NCBI GenBank assembly: GCA_948099385.1
Contig: CANUEZ040000206.1
Span: forward strand, 1,674,001 to 1,738,000
DNA length: 64,000 nucleotides
From: Fasciola hepatica
Lineage: Eukaryota; Platyhelminthes; Trematoda; Plagiorchiida; Fasciolidae
Direction: 5' to 3'
Shown here piece after piece: positions 52,225 through 63,779 of this stretch. Position numbers and translations under genes: made by a program. The notes beneath the pieces are model-generated. The model worked only from the letters and a program-made list of their open reading frames with translations, ran no database searches and was not told the DNA's origin. The stretch's first letter is position 1, and every line of letters starts with the position of its first letter.

Positions 52225-54761
52225 ACATCGACCGAGCAACCACGGGCACTCCAACAACCGGTGAACCATTGTGAATCGAACAACTTAACAACACAAGGCT
52301 ATCCGGGATGGCTCTCAACGCTTTGTTCAACATATACACTACATCATATATAGCACCCTTCCCAAACTCGCTTCAAATTTGAATGGTAAGAACCAGCTTC
52401 GCGCACACCGATCGACTCCTATGATGGATGAATTCTCTGTAGGGACCTAAGTACAACCAACGCATTCCCAAATGAACAACCTACACAGCTTCCTTACTAT
52501 GCATGCAATTGATTAGTAGTACGAGACTAGATTAGATTAGATTAGATTAGATTTGTATAATATGATTGATCATGCAGCATGAACGCTCAACTGAGCATTG
52601 AAATCCATGGAAGCACTGTACAGCTGTTTCATCCTCTAAGGGACTCGACTCATCAGCAGTGCACATCGACCGAGCAACCACGGGCACTCCAACAACCGGT
52701 GAACCATTGTGAATCGAACAACTTAACAACACAACGCTATCCGGGATGGCTCTCAACGCTTTGTTCAACATCTACACTACATGATATAGCACCCTTCCAA
52801 AACTCGCTTCAAATTTGAATGGTAACAACCAGCTTCGCGCACACCGATCCACTCCTATGATGGATGACTTCTCTGTAAGGGCCTAAGTACAACCAACGCA
52901 TTCCCAAATGAACAACCTACACAGCTTCCCTACTAAGCATGCAATTGATTAGAAGTAGGATAGTATTGCAGAAAATATTTGTATAATATGATTGATCATG
53001 CAGCTTGAACGCTCAACTGAGCATTGAAATCCATGGAAGCACTGTACAGCTGTTTCATCCTCTAAGGGACTCGACTCATCAGCAGTGCACATCGACCGAG
53101 CCCTCACGGGCACTCCAACAACCGGTGAACCATTGTGAATCGAACAACTTAACAACACAAGGCTATCCGGGATGGCTCTCAACGCTTTGTTCAACATCTA
53201 CACTACATCATATATAGCACCCTCCCCAAACTCGCCTCGAATTTGAATGGTAAGAACCAGTTTCGCGCACACCGATCCACTCCTATGATGGATGACTTCT
53301 CTGTAGGGAGCTAAGTACAACCAACGCATTCACAAATGAACAACCTACACAGCTTCCTTACTATGCATGCAATTGATTAGTAGTACGAGATTAGATCAGA
53401 TTAGATTAGATTTGTATAATATGATTGATCATGCAGCTTGAACGCTCAACTGAGCATTGAAATCCATGGAAGCACTGTACAGCTGTTTCATCCTCTAAGG
53501 GACTCGACTCATCAGCAGTGCACATCGACCGGGCCCCCACGGGCACTCCAACAACCGGTGAACCATTGTGAATCGAACAACTTAACAACACAAGGCTATC
53601 CGTGATGGCTCTCAACGCTTTGTTCAACATCTCCACTACATGATATAGCACCCTTCCCAAACTCTCTTCAAATTTGAATGGTAAGAACCAGCTTCGCGCA
53701 CACCGATCCACTCCTATGATGGATGACTTCTCTGTAGGGACCTAAGTACAACCAACGCATTCACAAATGAACAACCTACACAGCTTCCTTACTATGCATG
53801 CAATTGATTAGTAGTACGAGATTAGATTAGATTAGATTAGATTTGTATAATATGATTGATCATGCAGCATGAACGCTCAACTGAGCATTGAAATCCATGG
53901 AAGCACTGTACAGCTGTTTCATCCTCTAAGGGATTCGACTCATCAGCAGTGCACATCGACCGATCCCCCACGGGCACTCCAACAACCGGTGAACCATTGT
54001 GAATCGAACAACTTAACAACACAAGGCTATCCGGGATGGCTCTCAACGCTTTGTTCAACATCTACACTACATGATATAGCACCCTTCCCAAACTCGCTTC
54101 AAATTTGAATGGTAAGAACCAGCTTCGCGCACACCGATCGACTCCTATGATGGATGACTTCTCTGTAGGGGCCTAAGTACAACCAACGCATTCCCAAATG
54201 AACAACCTACACAGCTTCCTTACTATGCATGCAATTGATAAGTAGTACGAGATTAGATTAGATTAGATTAGATTTGTATAATATGATTGATCATGCAGCT
54301 TGAACGCTCAACTGAGCATTGAAATCCATGGAAGCACTGTACAGCTGTTTCATCCTCTAAGGGACTCGACTCATCAGCAGTGCACATCGACCGAGCAACC
54401 ACGGGCACTCCAACAACCGGTGAACCATTGTGAATCGAACAACTTAAAAAAACAAGGCTATCCGGGATGGCTCTCAACGCTTTGTTCAACATATACACTA
54501 CATCATGTATAGCACCCTTCCCAAACTCGCTTCAAATTTGAATGGTGAGAACCAGCTTCGCGCACACCGATCGACTCCTATGATGGATGACTTCTCTGTA
54601 GGGGCCTTAGTACAACCAACGCATTCCCAAATGAACAACCTACACAGCTTCCCTACTAAGCATGCAATTGGTTAGTAGTAGGATATTATTGCAGATAAGT
54701 TTTTTATAATATGATTGATCATGCAGCTTGAACGCTCAACTGAGCATTGAAATCCATGTAA

Positions 54762-54811
54762 GCACCATACAACGGTTTCATCCTCTAAGGGACTCGACTC
54801 ATCAGCAGTGC
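54762..54811 (-). ncRNA. Hammerhead-like locus with wobble-paired stem I
   Basis: The plus strand reads gcaccatacaacgg. The stem I 3' strand becomes UGGUGC, which still pairs with GCACUG through two G-U wobbles at 1.1 and 1.2. GUA and all core bases are retained. Related copies lie at 55621 and 56482. Confidence 0.65.
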
Positions 54812-55620
54812 ACATCGACCGAGCCCCCACGGGCACTCCAATAACCGATGAACCATTGTGAATCGAACAACTTTAAAAAACAAGGCTATCCGGGATGGCT
54901 CTCAACGCTTTGTTCAACATCACTACATGATATAGCACCCTTCCCAAACGCGCTTCAAATTTGAATGGTAAGAACCAGCTTCGCGCACACCGATCCACTC
55001 CTATGATGGATGACTTCTCTGTAGGGACCTAAGTACAACCAACGCATTCCCAAATGAACAACCTACACAGCTTCCTTACTATGCATGCAATTGATTAGTA
55101 GTACGAGATTAGATCAGATTAGATTATATTAGATTTGTATAATATGATTGATCATGCAGCTTGAACGCTCAACTGAGCATTGAAATCCATGGAAGCACTG
55201 TACAGCTGTTTCATCCTCTAAGGGACTCGACTCATCAGCAGTGCACATCGACCGAGCCCCCACGGGCACTCCAACAACCGGTGAACCATTGTGAATCGAA
55301 CAACTTAACAACACAAGGCTATCCGGGATGGCTCTCAACGCTTTGTTCAACATATACACTACATGATATAGCACCCTTCCCAAACTCGCTCCAAATTTGA
55401 ATGGTAAGAACCAGCTTCGCGCACACCGATCGACTCATATGATGGATGACTTCTCTGTAGGGGCCTAAGTACAACCAACGCATTCCCAAATGAACAACCT
55501 ACACAGCTTCCCTACTATGCATGCAATTGTTTAGTAGTAGGATATTATTGCAGATAAGATTTGTATAATATGATTGATCATGCAGCTTGAACGCTCAACT
55601 GAGCATTGAAATCCATGTAA

Positions 55621-55670
55621 GCACCATACAACTGTTTCATCCTCTAAGGGACTCGACTCATCAGCAGTGC
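55621..55670 (-). ncRNA. Hammerhead-like locus with wobble-paired stem I
   Basis: Stem I 3' strand UGGUGC against GCACUG, as at 54762, with stem III AC-AGUU-GU. Core intact. Linker class iii monomer. Confidence 0.65.
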
Positions 55671-56481
55671 ACATCGACCGAGCCCCCAAGGGCACTCCAA
55701 CAACCGGTGAACCATTGTGAATCGAACAACTCAACAACACAAGGCTATCCGGGATGGCTCTCAACGCTTTGTTCAACATCTACACTACATCATATATAGC
55801 ACCCTTCCCAAACTCGCTTTAAATTTGAATGGTAAGAACCAGCTTCGCGCACACCGATCGACTCCTATGATGGATGACTTCTCTGTAGGGGCCTAAGTAC
55901 AACCAACGCATTCCCAAATGAACAACCTACACAGCTTCCTTACTATGCATGCAATTGATTAGTAGTACGAGATTAGATTGGATTAGATTAGATTTGTATA
56001 ATATGATTGATCATGCAGCTTGAACGCTCAACTGAGCATTGAAATCCATGGAAGCACTGTACAGCTGTTTCATCCTCTAAGGGACTCGACTCATCAGCAG
56101 TGCACATCGACCGAGCCCCCACGGGCACTCCAACAACCGGTGAACCATTGTGAATCGAACAACTTAACAACACAAGGCTATCCGGGATGGCTATCAACGC
56201 TTTGTTCAACATATACACTACATCATATATAGCACCCTTCCCAAACTCGCTTCAAATTTGAATGGTAAGAACCAGCTTCGCGCACACCGATCGACTCCTA
56301 TGATGGATGACTTCTCTGTAGGGGCCTAATTACAACCAACGCATTCCCAAATGAACAACCTACACAGCTTCCTTACTATGCATGCAATTGATTAGTAGTA
56401 GGATATTATTGCAGATGAGATTTCTATAATATGATTGATCATGCAGCTTGAACGCTCAACTGAGCATTGAAATCCATGTAA

Positions 56482-56531
56482 GCACCATACAACTGTTTCA
56501 TCCTCTAAGGGACTCGACTCATCAGCAGTGC
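56482..56531 (-). ncRNA. Hammerhead-like locus with wobble-paired stem I
   Basis: Same stem I variant as at 55621, about 861 bp further on, again in a class iii linker monomer. It shows dimeric spread of the variant. Confidence 0.65.
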
Positions 56532-56848
56532 ACATCGACCGAGCCCCCAAGGGCACTCCAACAACCGATGAACCATTGTGAATCGAACAACTTAACAACA
56601 CAAGGCTATCCGGGATGGCTCTCAATGCTTTGTTCAACATCTACACTACATCATATATAGCACCCTTCCCAAACTCGCTTCAAATTTGAATGGTAAGAAC
56701 CAGCTTCGCGCACACCGATCGACTCCTATGATGGATGACTTCTCTGTAGGGGCCTAAGTACAACCAACGCATTCCCAAATGAACAACCTACACAGCTTCC
56801 TTACTATGCATGCAATTGATTAGTAGTACGAGATTAGATTGGATTAGA

Positions 56849-58590
56849 TTAGATTTGTATAATATGATTGATCATGCAGCTTGAACGCTCAACTGAGCAT
56901 TGAAATCCATGGAAGCACTGTACAGCTGTTTCATCCTCTAAGGGACTCGACTCATCAGCAGTGCACATCGACCGAGCCCCCACGGGCACTCCAACAACCG
57001 GTGAACCATTGTGAATCGAACAACTTAACAACACAAGGCTATCCGGGATGGCTCTCAACGCTTTGTTCAACATATACACTACATCATATATAGCACCCTT
57101 CCCAAACTCGCTTCAAATTTGAGTGGTAAGAACCAGCTTCGCGCACACCGATCGACTCCTATGATGGATGACTTCTCTGTAGGGGCCTAATTACAACCAA
57201 CGCATTCCCAAATGAACAACCTACACAGCTTCCTTACTATGCATGCAATTGATTAGTAGTACGAGATTAGATCAGATTAGATTATATTAGATTTGTATAA
57301 TATGATTGATCATGCAGCATGAACGCTCAACTGAGCATTGAAATCCATGGAAGCACTGTACAGCTGTTTCATCCTCTAAGGGACTCGACTCATCAGCAGT
57401 GCACATCGACCGAGCCCCCACGGGCAATCCAACAACCGGTGAACCATTGTGAATCGAACAACTTAACAACACAAGGCTATCCGGGATGGCTCTCAATGCT
57501 TTGTTCAACATCTACACTACATCATATATAGCACCCTTCCCAAACTCGCTTCAAATTTGAATGGTAAGAACCAGCTTCGCGCACACCGATCGACTCCTAT
57601 GATGGATGACTTCTCTGTAGGGGCCTAAGTACAACCAACGCATTCCCAAATGAACAACCTACACAGCTTCCTTACTATGCATGCAATTGATTAGTAGTAC
57701 GAGATTAGATTGGATTAGATTAGATTTGTATAATATGATTGATCATGCAGCTTGAACGCTCAACTGAGCATTGAAATCCATGGAAGCACTGTACAGCTGT
57801 TTCATCCTCTAAGGGACTCGACTCATCAGCAGTGCACATCGACCGAGCCCCCACGGGCACTCCAACAACCGGTGAACCATTGTGAATCGAACAACTTAAC
57901 AACACAAGGCTATCCGGGATGGCTCTCAACGCTTTGTTCAACATATACACTACATCATATATAGCACCCTTCCCAAACTGGCTTCAAATTTGAATGGTAA
58001 GAACCAGCTTCGCGCACACCGATCGACTCCTATGATGGATGACTTCTCTGTAGGGGCCTAATTACAACCAACGCATTCCCAAATGAACAACCTACACAGC
58101 TTCCTTACTATGCATGCAATTGATTAGTAGTACGAGATTAGATCAGATTAGATTATATTAGATTTGTATAATATGATTGATCATGCAGCATGAACGCTCA
58201 ACTGAGCATTGAAATCCATGGAAGCACTGTACAGCTGTTTCATCCTCTAAGGGACTCGACTCATCAGCAGTGCACATCGACCGAGCCCCCACGGGCAATC
58301 CAACAACCGGTGAACCATTGTGAATCGAACAACTTAACAACACAAGGCTATCCGGGATGGCTCTCAACGCTTTGTTCAACATCTACACTACATGATATAG
58401 CACCCTTCCCAAACTCGCTTTGAAATTGAATGGTAAAAACCAGCTTTGCGCACACCGATCGACTCCTATGATGGATGACTTCTCTGTAGGGGCCTAAGTA
58501 CAACCAACGCATTCCCAAATGAACAACCTACACAGCTTCCTTACTATGCATGCAATTGATTAGTAGTAGGATATTATTGCAGATGAGATT
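56849..58590. repeat. Dimeric duplication, 871-bp period
   Basis: A monomer with a gattggattag linker is followed by one with gattatattag, gcagcatgaac and gggcaatccaac. This pair occurs at 56849/57287 and again at 57720/58158. Differences seen: gagtggtaag versus gaatggtaag, aaactcgctt versus aaactggctt, ctcaatgc versus ctcaacgc. Confidence 0.85.
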
Positions 58591-59087
58591 TCTATAATAT
58601 GATTGATCATGCAGCTTGAACGCTCAACTGAGCATTGAAATCCATGGAAGCACTTTACAGCTGTTTCATCCTCTAAGGGACTCGACTCATCAGCAGTGCA
58701 CATCGACCGAGCCCCCAAGGGCACTCCAACAACCGATGAACCATTGTGAATCGAACAACTTAACAACACAAGGCTATCCGGGATGGCTCTCAACGCTTTG
58801 TTCAACATCTACACTACATCATATATAGCACCCTTCCCAAACTCGCTTCAAATTTGAATCGTAGGAACCAGCTTCGCGCACACCGATCGACTCGTATGAT
58901 GGATGACTTCTCTGTAGGGGCCTAAGTACAACCAACGCATTCCCAAATGAACAACCTACACAGCTTCCTTACTATGCATGCAATTGATTAGTAGTACGAG
59001 ATTAGATTAGATTAGATTAGATTAGATTTGTATAATATGATTGATCATGCAGCTTGAACGCTCAACTGAGCATTGAAATCCATGGAA

Positions 59088-59137
59088 GCACTGTACAGCT
59101 GTTTCGTCCTCTAAGGGACTCGACTCATCAGCAGTGC
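59088..59137 (-). ncRNA. Hammerhead-like locus with canonical C11.1
   Basis: The plus strand reads gtttcgtcctc, so the RNA has GGAC-GAAAC. Stem II can then form four Watson-Crick pairs, GUCC/GGAC, and position 11.1 is the C usual in satellite hammerheads. All core bases are intact. This is one of the two best matches in the window. Confidence 0.75.
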
Positions 59138-60394
59138 ACATCGACCGAGCCCCCACGGGCACTCCAACAACCGGTGAACCATTGTGAATCGAACAACTTA
59201 ACAACACAAGGCTATCCGGGATGGCTCTGAACGCTTTGTTCAACATCTACACTACATCATATATGGCAACATTACCTAACTCGCTTTAATTTTGAATGGT
59301 AAGAACCAGCTTCGCGCACACCGATCGACTCCTATGATGGATGACTTCTCTGTAGGGGCCTAAGTACAACCAACGCATTCCCAAATGAACAACCTACACA
59401 GCTTCCTTACTATGCATGCAATTGATTAGTAGTACGAGATTAGATTAGATTAGATTAGATTAGATTTGTATAATATGATTGATCATGCAGCTTGAACGCT
59501 CAACTGAGCATTGAAATCCATGGAAGCACTGTACAGCTGTTTCCTCCTCTAAGGGACTCGACTCATCAGCAGTGCACATCGACCGAGCCCCCACGGGCAC
59601 TCCAACAACCGGTGAACCATTGTGAATCGAACAACTTAACAACACAAGGCTATCCGGGATGGCTCTCAACGCTTTGTTCAACATATACACTACATCATAT
59701 ATAGCACCCTTCCCAAACTGGCTTCAAATTTGAATGGTAAGAACCAGCTTCGCGCACACCAATCGACTCCTATGATGGATGACTTCTCTGTAGGGGCCTA
59801 AGTATAACCAACGCATTCCCAAATGAACAAACTACACAGCTTCCTTAGTATGCATGCAATTGATTAGTAGTACGAGATTAGATTAGATCAGATAAGATTA
59901 GATTTGTATAATATGATTGATCATGCAGCTTGAACGCTCAACTGAGCATTGAAATCCATGGAAGCACTGTACAGCCGTTTCATCCTCTAAGGGACTCGAC
60001 TCATCAGCAGTGCACATCGACCGAGCCCCCACGGACACTCCAACAACCGGTGAACCATTGTGAATCGAACAACTTAACAACACAAGGCTATCCAGGATGG
60101 CTCTCAACGCTTTGTTCAACATCTACACTACATGATATAGCACCCTTCCCAAACTCGCTTCAAATTTGAATGGTAAGAACCAGCTTCGCGCACACCGATC
60201 GACTCCTATGATGGATGACTTCTCTGTAGGGGCCTAAGTACAACCAACGCATTCACAAATGAACAACCTACACAGCTTCCTTACTATGCATGCAATTGAT
60301 TAGTAGTACGAGATTAGAATTGATTAGATTAGATTTGTATAATATGATTGATCATGCAGCATGAACGCTCAACTGAGCATTGAAATCCATGGAA

Positions 60395-60444
60395 GCACTG
60401 TACAGCTGTTTCATCCTTGTTCGGACTCGACTCAACAGCAGTGC
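60395..60444 (-). ncRNA. Hammerhead-like locus with A6 changed and altered stem II loop
   Basis: The plus strand reads catccttgttcggactc and ctcaacagcag, so the core is CUGUUGA. The stem II loop changes to GAACAA while the GUCC/GGAU arms remain. It lies in a copy with several clustered differences. Confidence 0.6.
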
Positions 60445-60825
60445 ACATCGACCGAGCAAACACGGGCACTCCAACAACCGGTGAACCATTGTGAATCGAA
60501 CAACTTAACAACACAAGGCTATCCGGGATGGCTCTCAACGCTTTGTTCAACATCTACACTACATGATATAGCACCCTTCCCAAACTCGCTTCAAATTTGA
60601 ATGGTAAGAACCAGCTTCGCGCACACCGATCGACTCATATGATGGATGACTTCTCTGTAGGGGCCTAAGTACAACCAACGCATTCACAAATGAACAACCT
60701 ACACAGCTTCCTTACTATGCATGCAATTGATTAGTAGTACGAGATTAGATAAGATTAGATTAGATTTGTATAGTATGATTGATCATGCAGCTTGAACGCT
60801 CAACTGAGCATTGAAATCCATGGAA

Positions 60826-60875
60826 GCACTGTACAGCTGTTTCATCCTCTAAGGGACTCGACTTATCAGCAGTGC
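60826..60875 (-). ncRNA. Hammerhead-like locus with G8 changed
   Basis: The plus strand reads gacttatcagcag, so the core is CUGAUAA. G8 is a proposed general acid in the family. Predicted inactive. Confidence 0.55.
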
Positions 60876-61690
60876 ACATCGACCGAGCAAACACGGGCAC
60901 TCCAACAACCGGTGAACAATTGTCAATCGAACAATTTAACAACACAAGGCTATCCGGGATGGCTCTCAACGCTTTGTTCAACATCTACACTATATCATAT
61001 ATAGCACCCTTCCCAAACTCGCTTCGAATTTGAATGGTAAGAACCAGCTTCGCGCACACCGATCGACTCGTATAATGGATGACTTCTCTGTAGGGGCCTA
61101 AGTACACCAACGCATTCCCAAATGAACAACCTACACAGCTTCCTTACTATGCATGCAATTGATTAGTAGTACGAGATTAGATTAGATTAGATTAGATTTG
61201 TATAATATGATTGATCATGCAGCTTGAACGCTCAACTGAGCATTGAAATCCATGGAAGCACTGTACAGCTGTTTCATCCTCTAAGGGACTCGACTCATCA
61301 GCAGTGCACATCGACCGAGCAACCACGGGCACTCCAACAACCGGTGAACCATTGTGAATCGAACAACTTAAAAAAACAAGGCTATCCGGGATGGCTCTCA
61401 ACGCTTTGTTCAACATCTACACTACATCATATATAGCACCCTTCCGAAACTCGCTTCAAATTTGAATGGTAAGAACCAGCTTCGCGCACACCGATCGACT
61501 CGTATGATGGATGACTTCTCTGTAGGGGCCTAAGTACAACCAACGCATTCCCAAATGAACAACCTACACAGCTTCCTTACTATGCATGCAATTGATTAGT
61601 AGTACGAGATTAGATTAGATCAGATTAGATTTGTAAATTATGATTGATCATGCAGCTTGAACGCTCAACGGAGCATTGAAATCCATGGAA

Positions 61691-61740
61691 GCACTGTACA
61701 GCTGTTTCATCCCCTAAGGGACTCGACTCATCAGCAGTGC
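61691..61740 (-). ncRNA. Hammerhead-like locus with stem II restored by A-to-G
   Basis: The plus strand reads catcccctaagggactcg. In RNA, stem II becomes GUCCC-UUAG-GGGAU, restoring the closing pair as C-G by change on the opposite arm from that at 30577. The core is intact. The dimer-period duplicate at 62561 shares it. Confidence 0.65.
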
Positions 61741-62560
61741 ACATCGACCGAGCCCCCACGAACCCACCAACAACTGGTGAACCATTGTGAATCGAACAAC
61801 TTAACAACACAAGGCTATCCGGGATGGATCTCAACGCTTTGTTCAACATATACACTACATCATATATAGCACCCTTCCCAAACTCGCTTCGAATTTGAAT
61901 GGTAAGAACCAGCTTCGCGCACACCGATCGACTCGTATGATGAATGACTTCTCTGTAGGGGCCTAAGTACACCAACGCATTCCCAAATGAACAACCTACA
62001 CAGCTTCCTTACTATGCATGCAATTGATTAGTAGTACGAGATTAGATTAGATTAGATTAGATTTGTATAATATGATTGATCATGCAGCTTGAACGCTCAA
62101 CTGAGCATTGAAATCCATGGAAGCACTGTACAGCTGTTTCATCCTCTAAGGGACTCGACTCATCAGCAGTGCACATCGACCGAGCAACCACGGGCACTCC
62201 AACAACCGGTGAACCATTGTGAATCGAACAACTTAAAAAAACAAGGCTATCCGGGATGGCTCTCAACTCTTTGTTCAACATCTGCACCACATCATATATA
62301 GCACCCTTCCGAAACTCGCTTCAAATTTGAATGGTAAGAACCAGCTTCGCGCACACCGATCGACTCCTATGATGGATGACTTCTCTGTAGGGGCCTAAGT
62401 ACAACCAACGCATTCCCAAATGAACAACCTACACAGCTTCCTTACTATGCATGCAATTGATTAGTAGTACGAGATTAGATTAGATTAGATTAGATTAGAT
62501 TTGTATAATAAGATTGATCATGCAGCTTGAACGCTCAACTGAGCATTGAAATCCATGGAA

Positions 62561-62610
62561 GCACTGTACAGCTGTTTCATCCCCTAAGGGACTCGACTCA
62601 TCAGCAGTGC
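62561..62610 (-). ncRNA. Hammerhead-like locus with stem II restored by A-to-G (duplicate)
   Basis: Same change as at 61691, 870 bp downstream, within the dimeric block at 61.2-63.8 kb. Confidence 0.65.
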
Positions 62611-63779
62611 ACATCGACCGAGCCCCCACGAACCCACCAACAACTGGTGAACCATTGTGAATCGAACAACTTAACAACACAAGGCTATCATGGATGGATC
62701 TCAACGCTTTGTTCAACATCTACACTACATCATATATAGCACCCTTCCCAAACTCGCTTCGAATTTGAATGGTAAGAACCAGCTTCGCGCACACCGATCG
62801 ACTCGTATGATGAATGACTTCTCTGTAGGGGCCTAAGTACACCAACGCATTCCCAAATGAACAACCTACACAGCTTCCTTACTATGCATGCAATTGATTA
62901 GTAGTACGAGATTAGATTAGATTAGATTAGATTTGTATAATATGATTGATCATGCAGCTTGAACGCTCAACTGAGCATTGAAATCCATGGAAGCACTGTA
63001 CAGCTGTTTCATCCTCTAAGGGACTCGACTCATCAGCAGTGCACATCGACCGAGCAACCACGGGCACTCCAACAACCGGTGAACCATTGTGAATCGAACA
63101 ACTCGACAACACAAGGCTATCCGGGATGGCTCTCAACTCTTTGTTCAACATCTGCACTACATCATATATAGCACCCTTCCGAAACTCGCTTCAAATTTGA
63201 ATGGTAAGAACCAGCTTCGCGCACACCGATCGACTCCTATGATGGATGACTTCTCTGTAGGGGCCTAAGTACAACCAACGCATTCCCAAATGAACAACCT
63301 ACACAGCTTCCTTACTATGCATGCAATTGATTAGTAGTACGAGATTAGATTAGATTAGATTAGATTAGATTTGTATAATAAGATTGATCATGCAGCTTGA
63401 ACGCTCAACTGAGCATTGAAATCCATGGAAGCACTGTACAGCTGTTTCATCCTCTAAGGGACTCGACTCATCAGCAGTGCACATCGACCGAGCAACCACG
63501 GGCACTCCAACAACCGGTGAACCATTGTGAATCGAAAAACTCAACAACACAAGGCTATCCGGGATGGCTCTCAACGCTTTGTTCAACATCTACACTACAT
63601 CATATATAGCACCCTTCCGAAACTCGCTTCAAATTTGAATGGTAAGAACCAGCTTCGCGCACACCGATCGACTCCTATGATGGATGACTTCTCTGTAGGG
63701 GCCTAAGTACAACCAACGCATTCCCAAATGAACAACCTACACAGCTTCCTTACTATGCATGCAATTGATTAGTAGTACG

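Larger units (their letters stand above)
45605..58590. repeat. Segment with linker class iii (ggatattattgcagat)
   Basis: The GATTA linker is replaced by a sequence containing ggatattattgcagat or a close variant at about 45620, 46484, 49072, 49930, 50794, 52958, 54680, 55539, 56399 and 58567. Within runs it occurs in every second monomer (46 kb pair; 49-51 kb triplet; 54.7-56.4 kb triplet), which indicates dimeric amplification. It is absent from the left 45 kb. At 45611 and 46474 the preceding gattagtagt is also changed to gtttagaagct. Confidence 0.88.
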
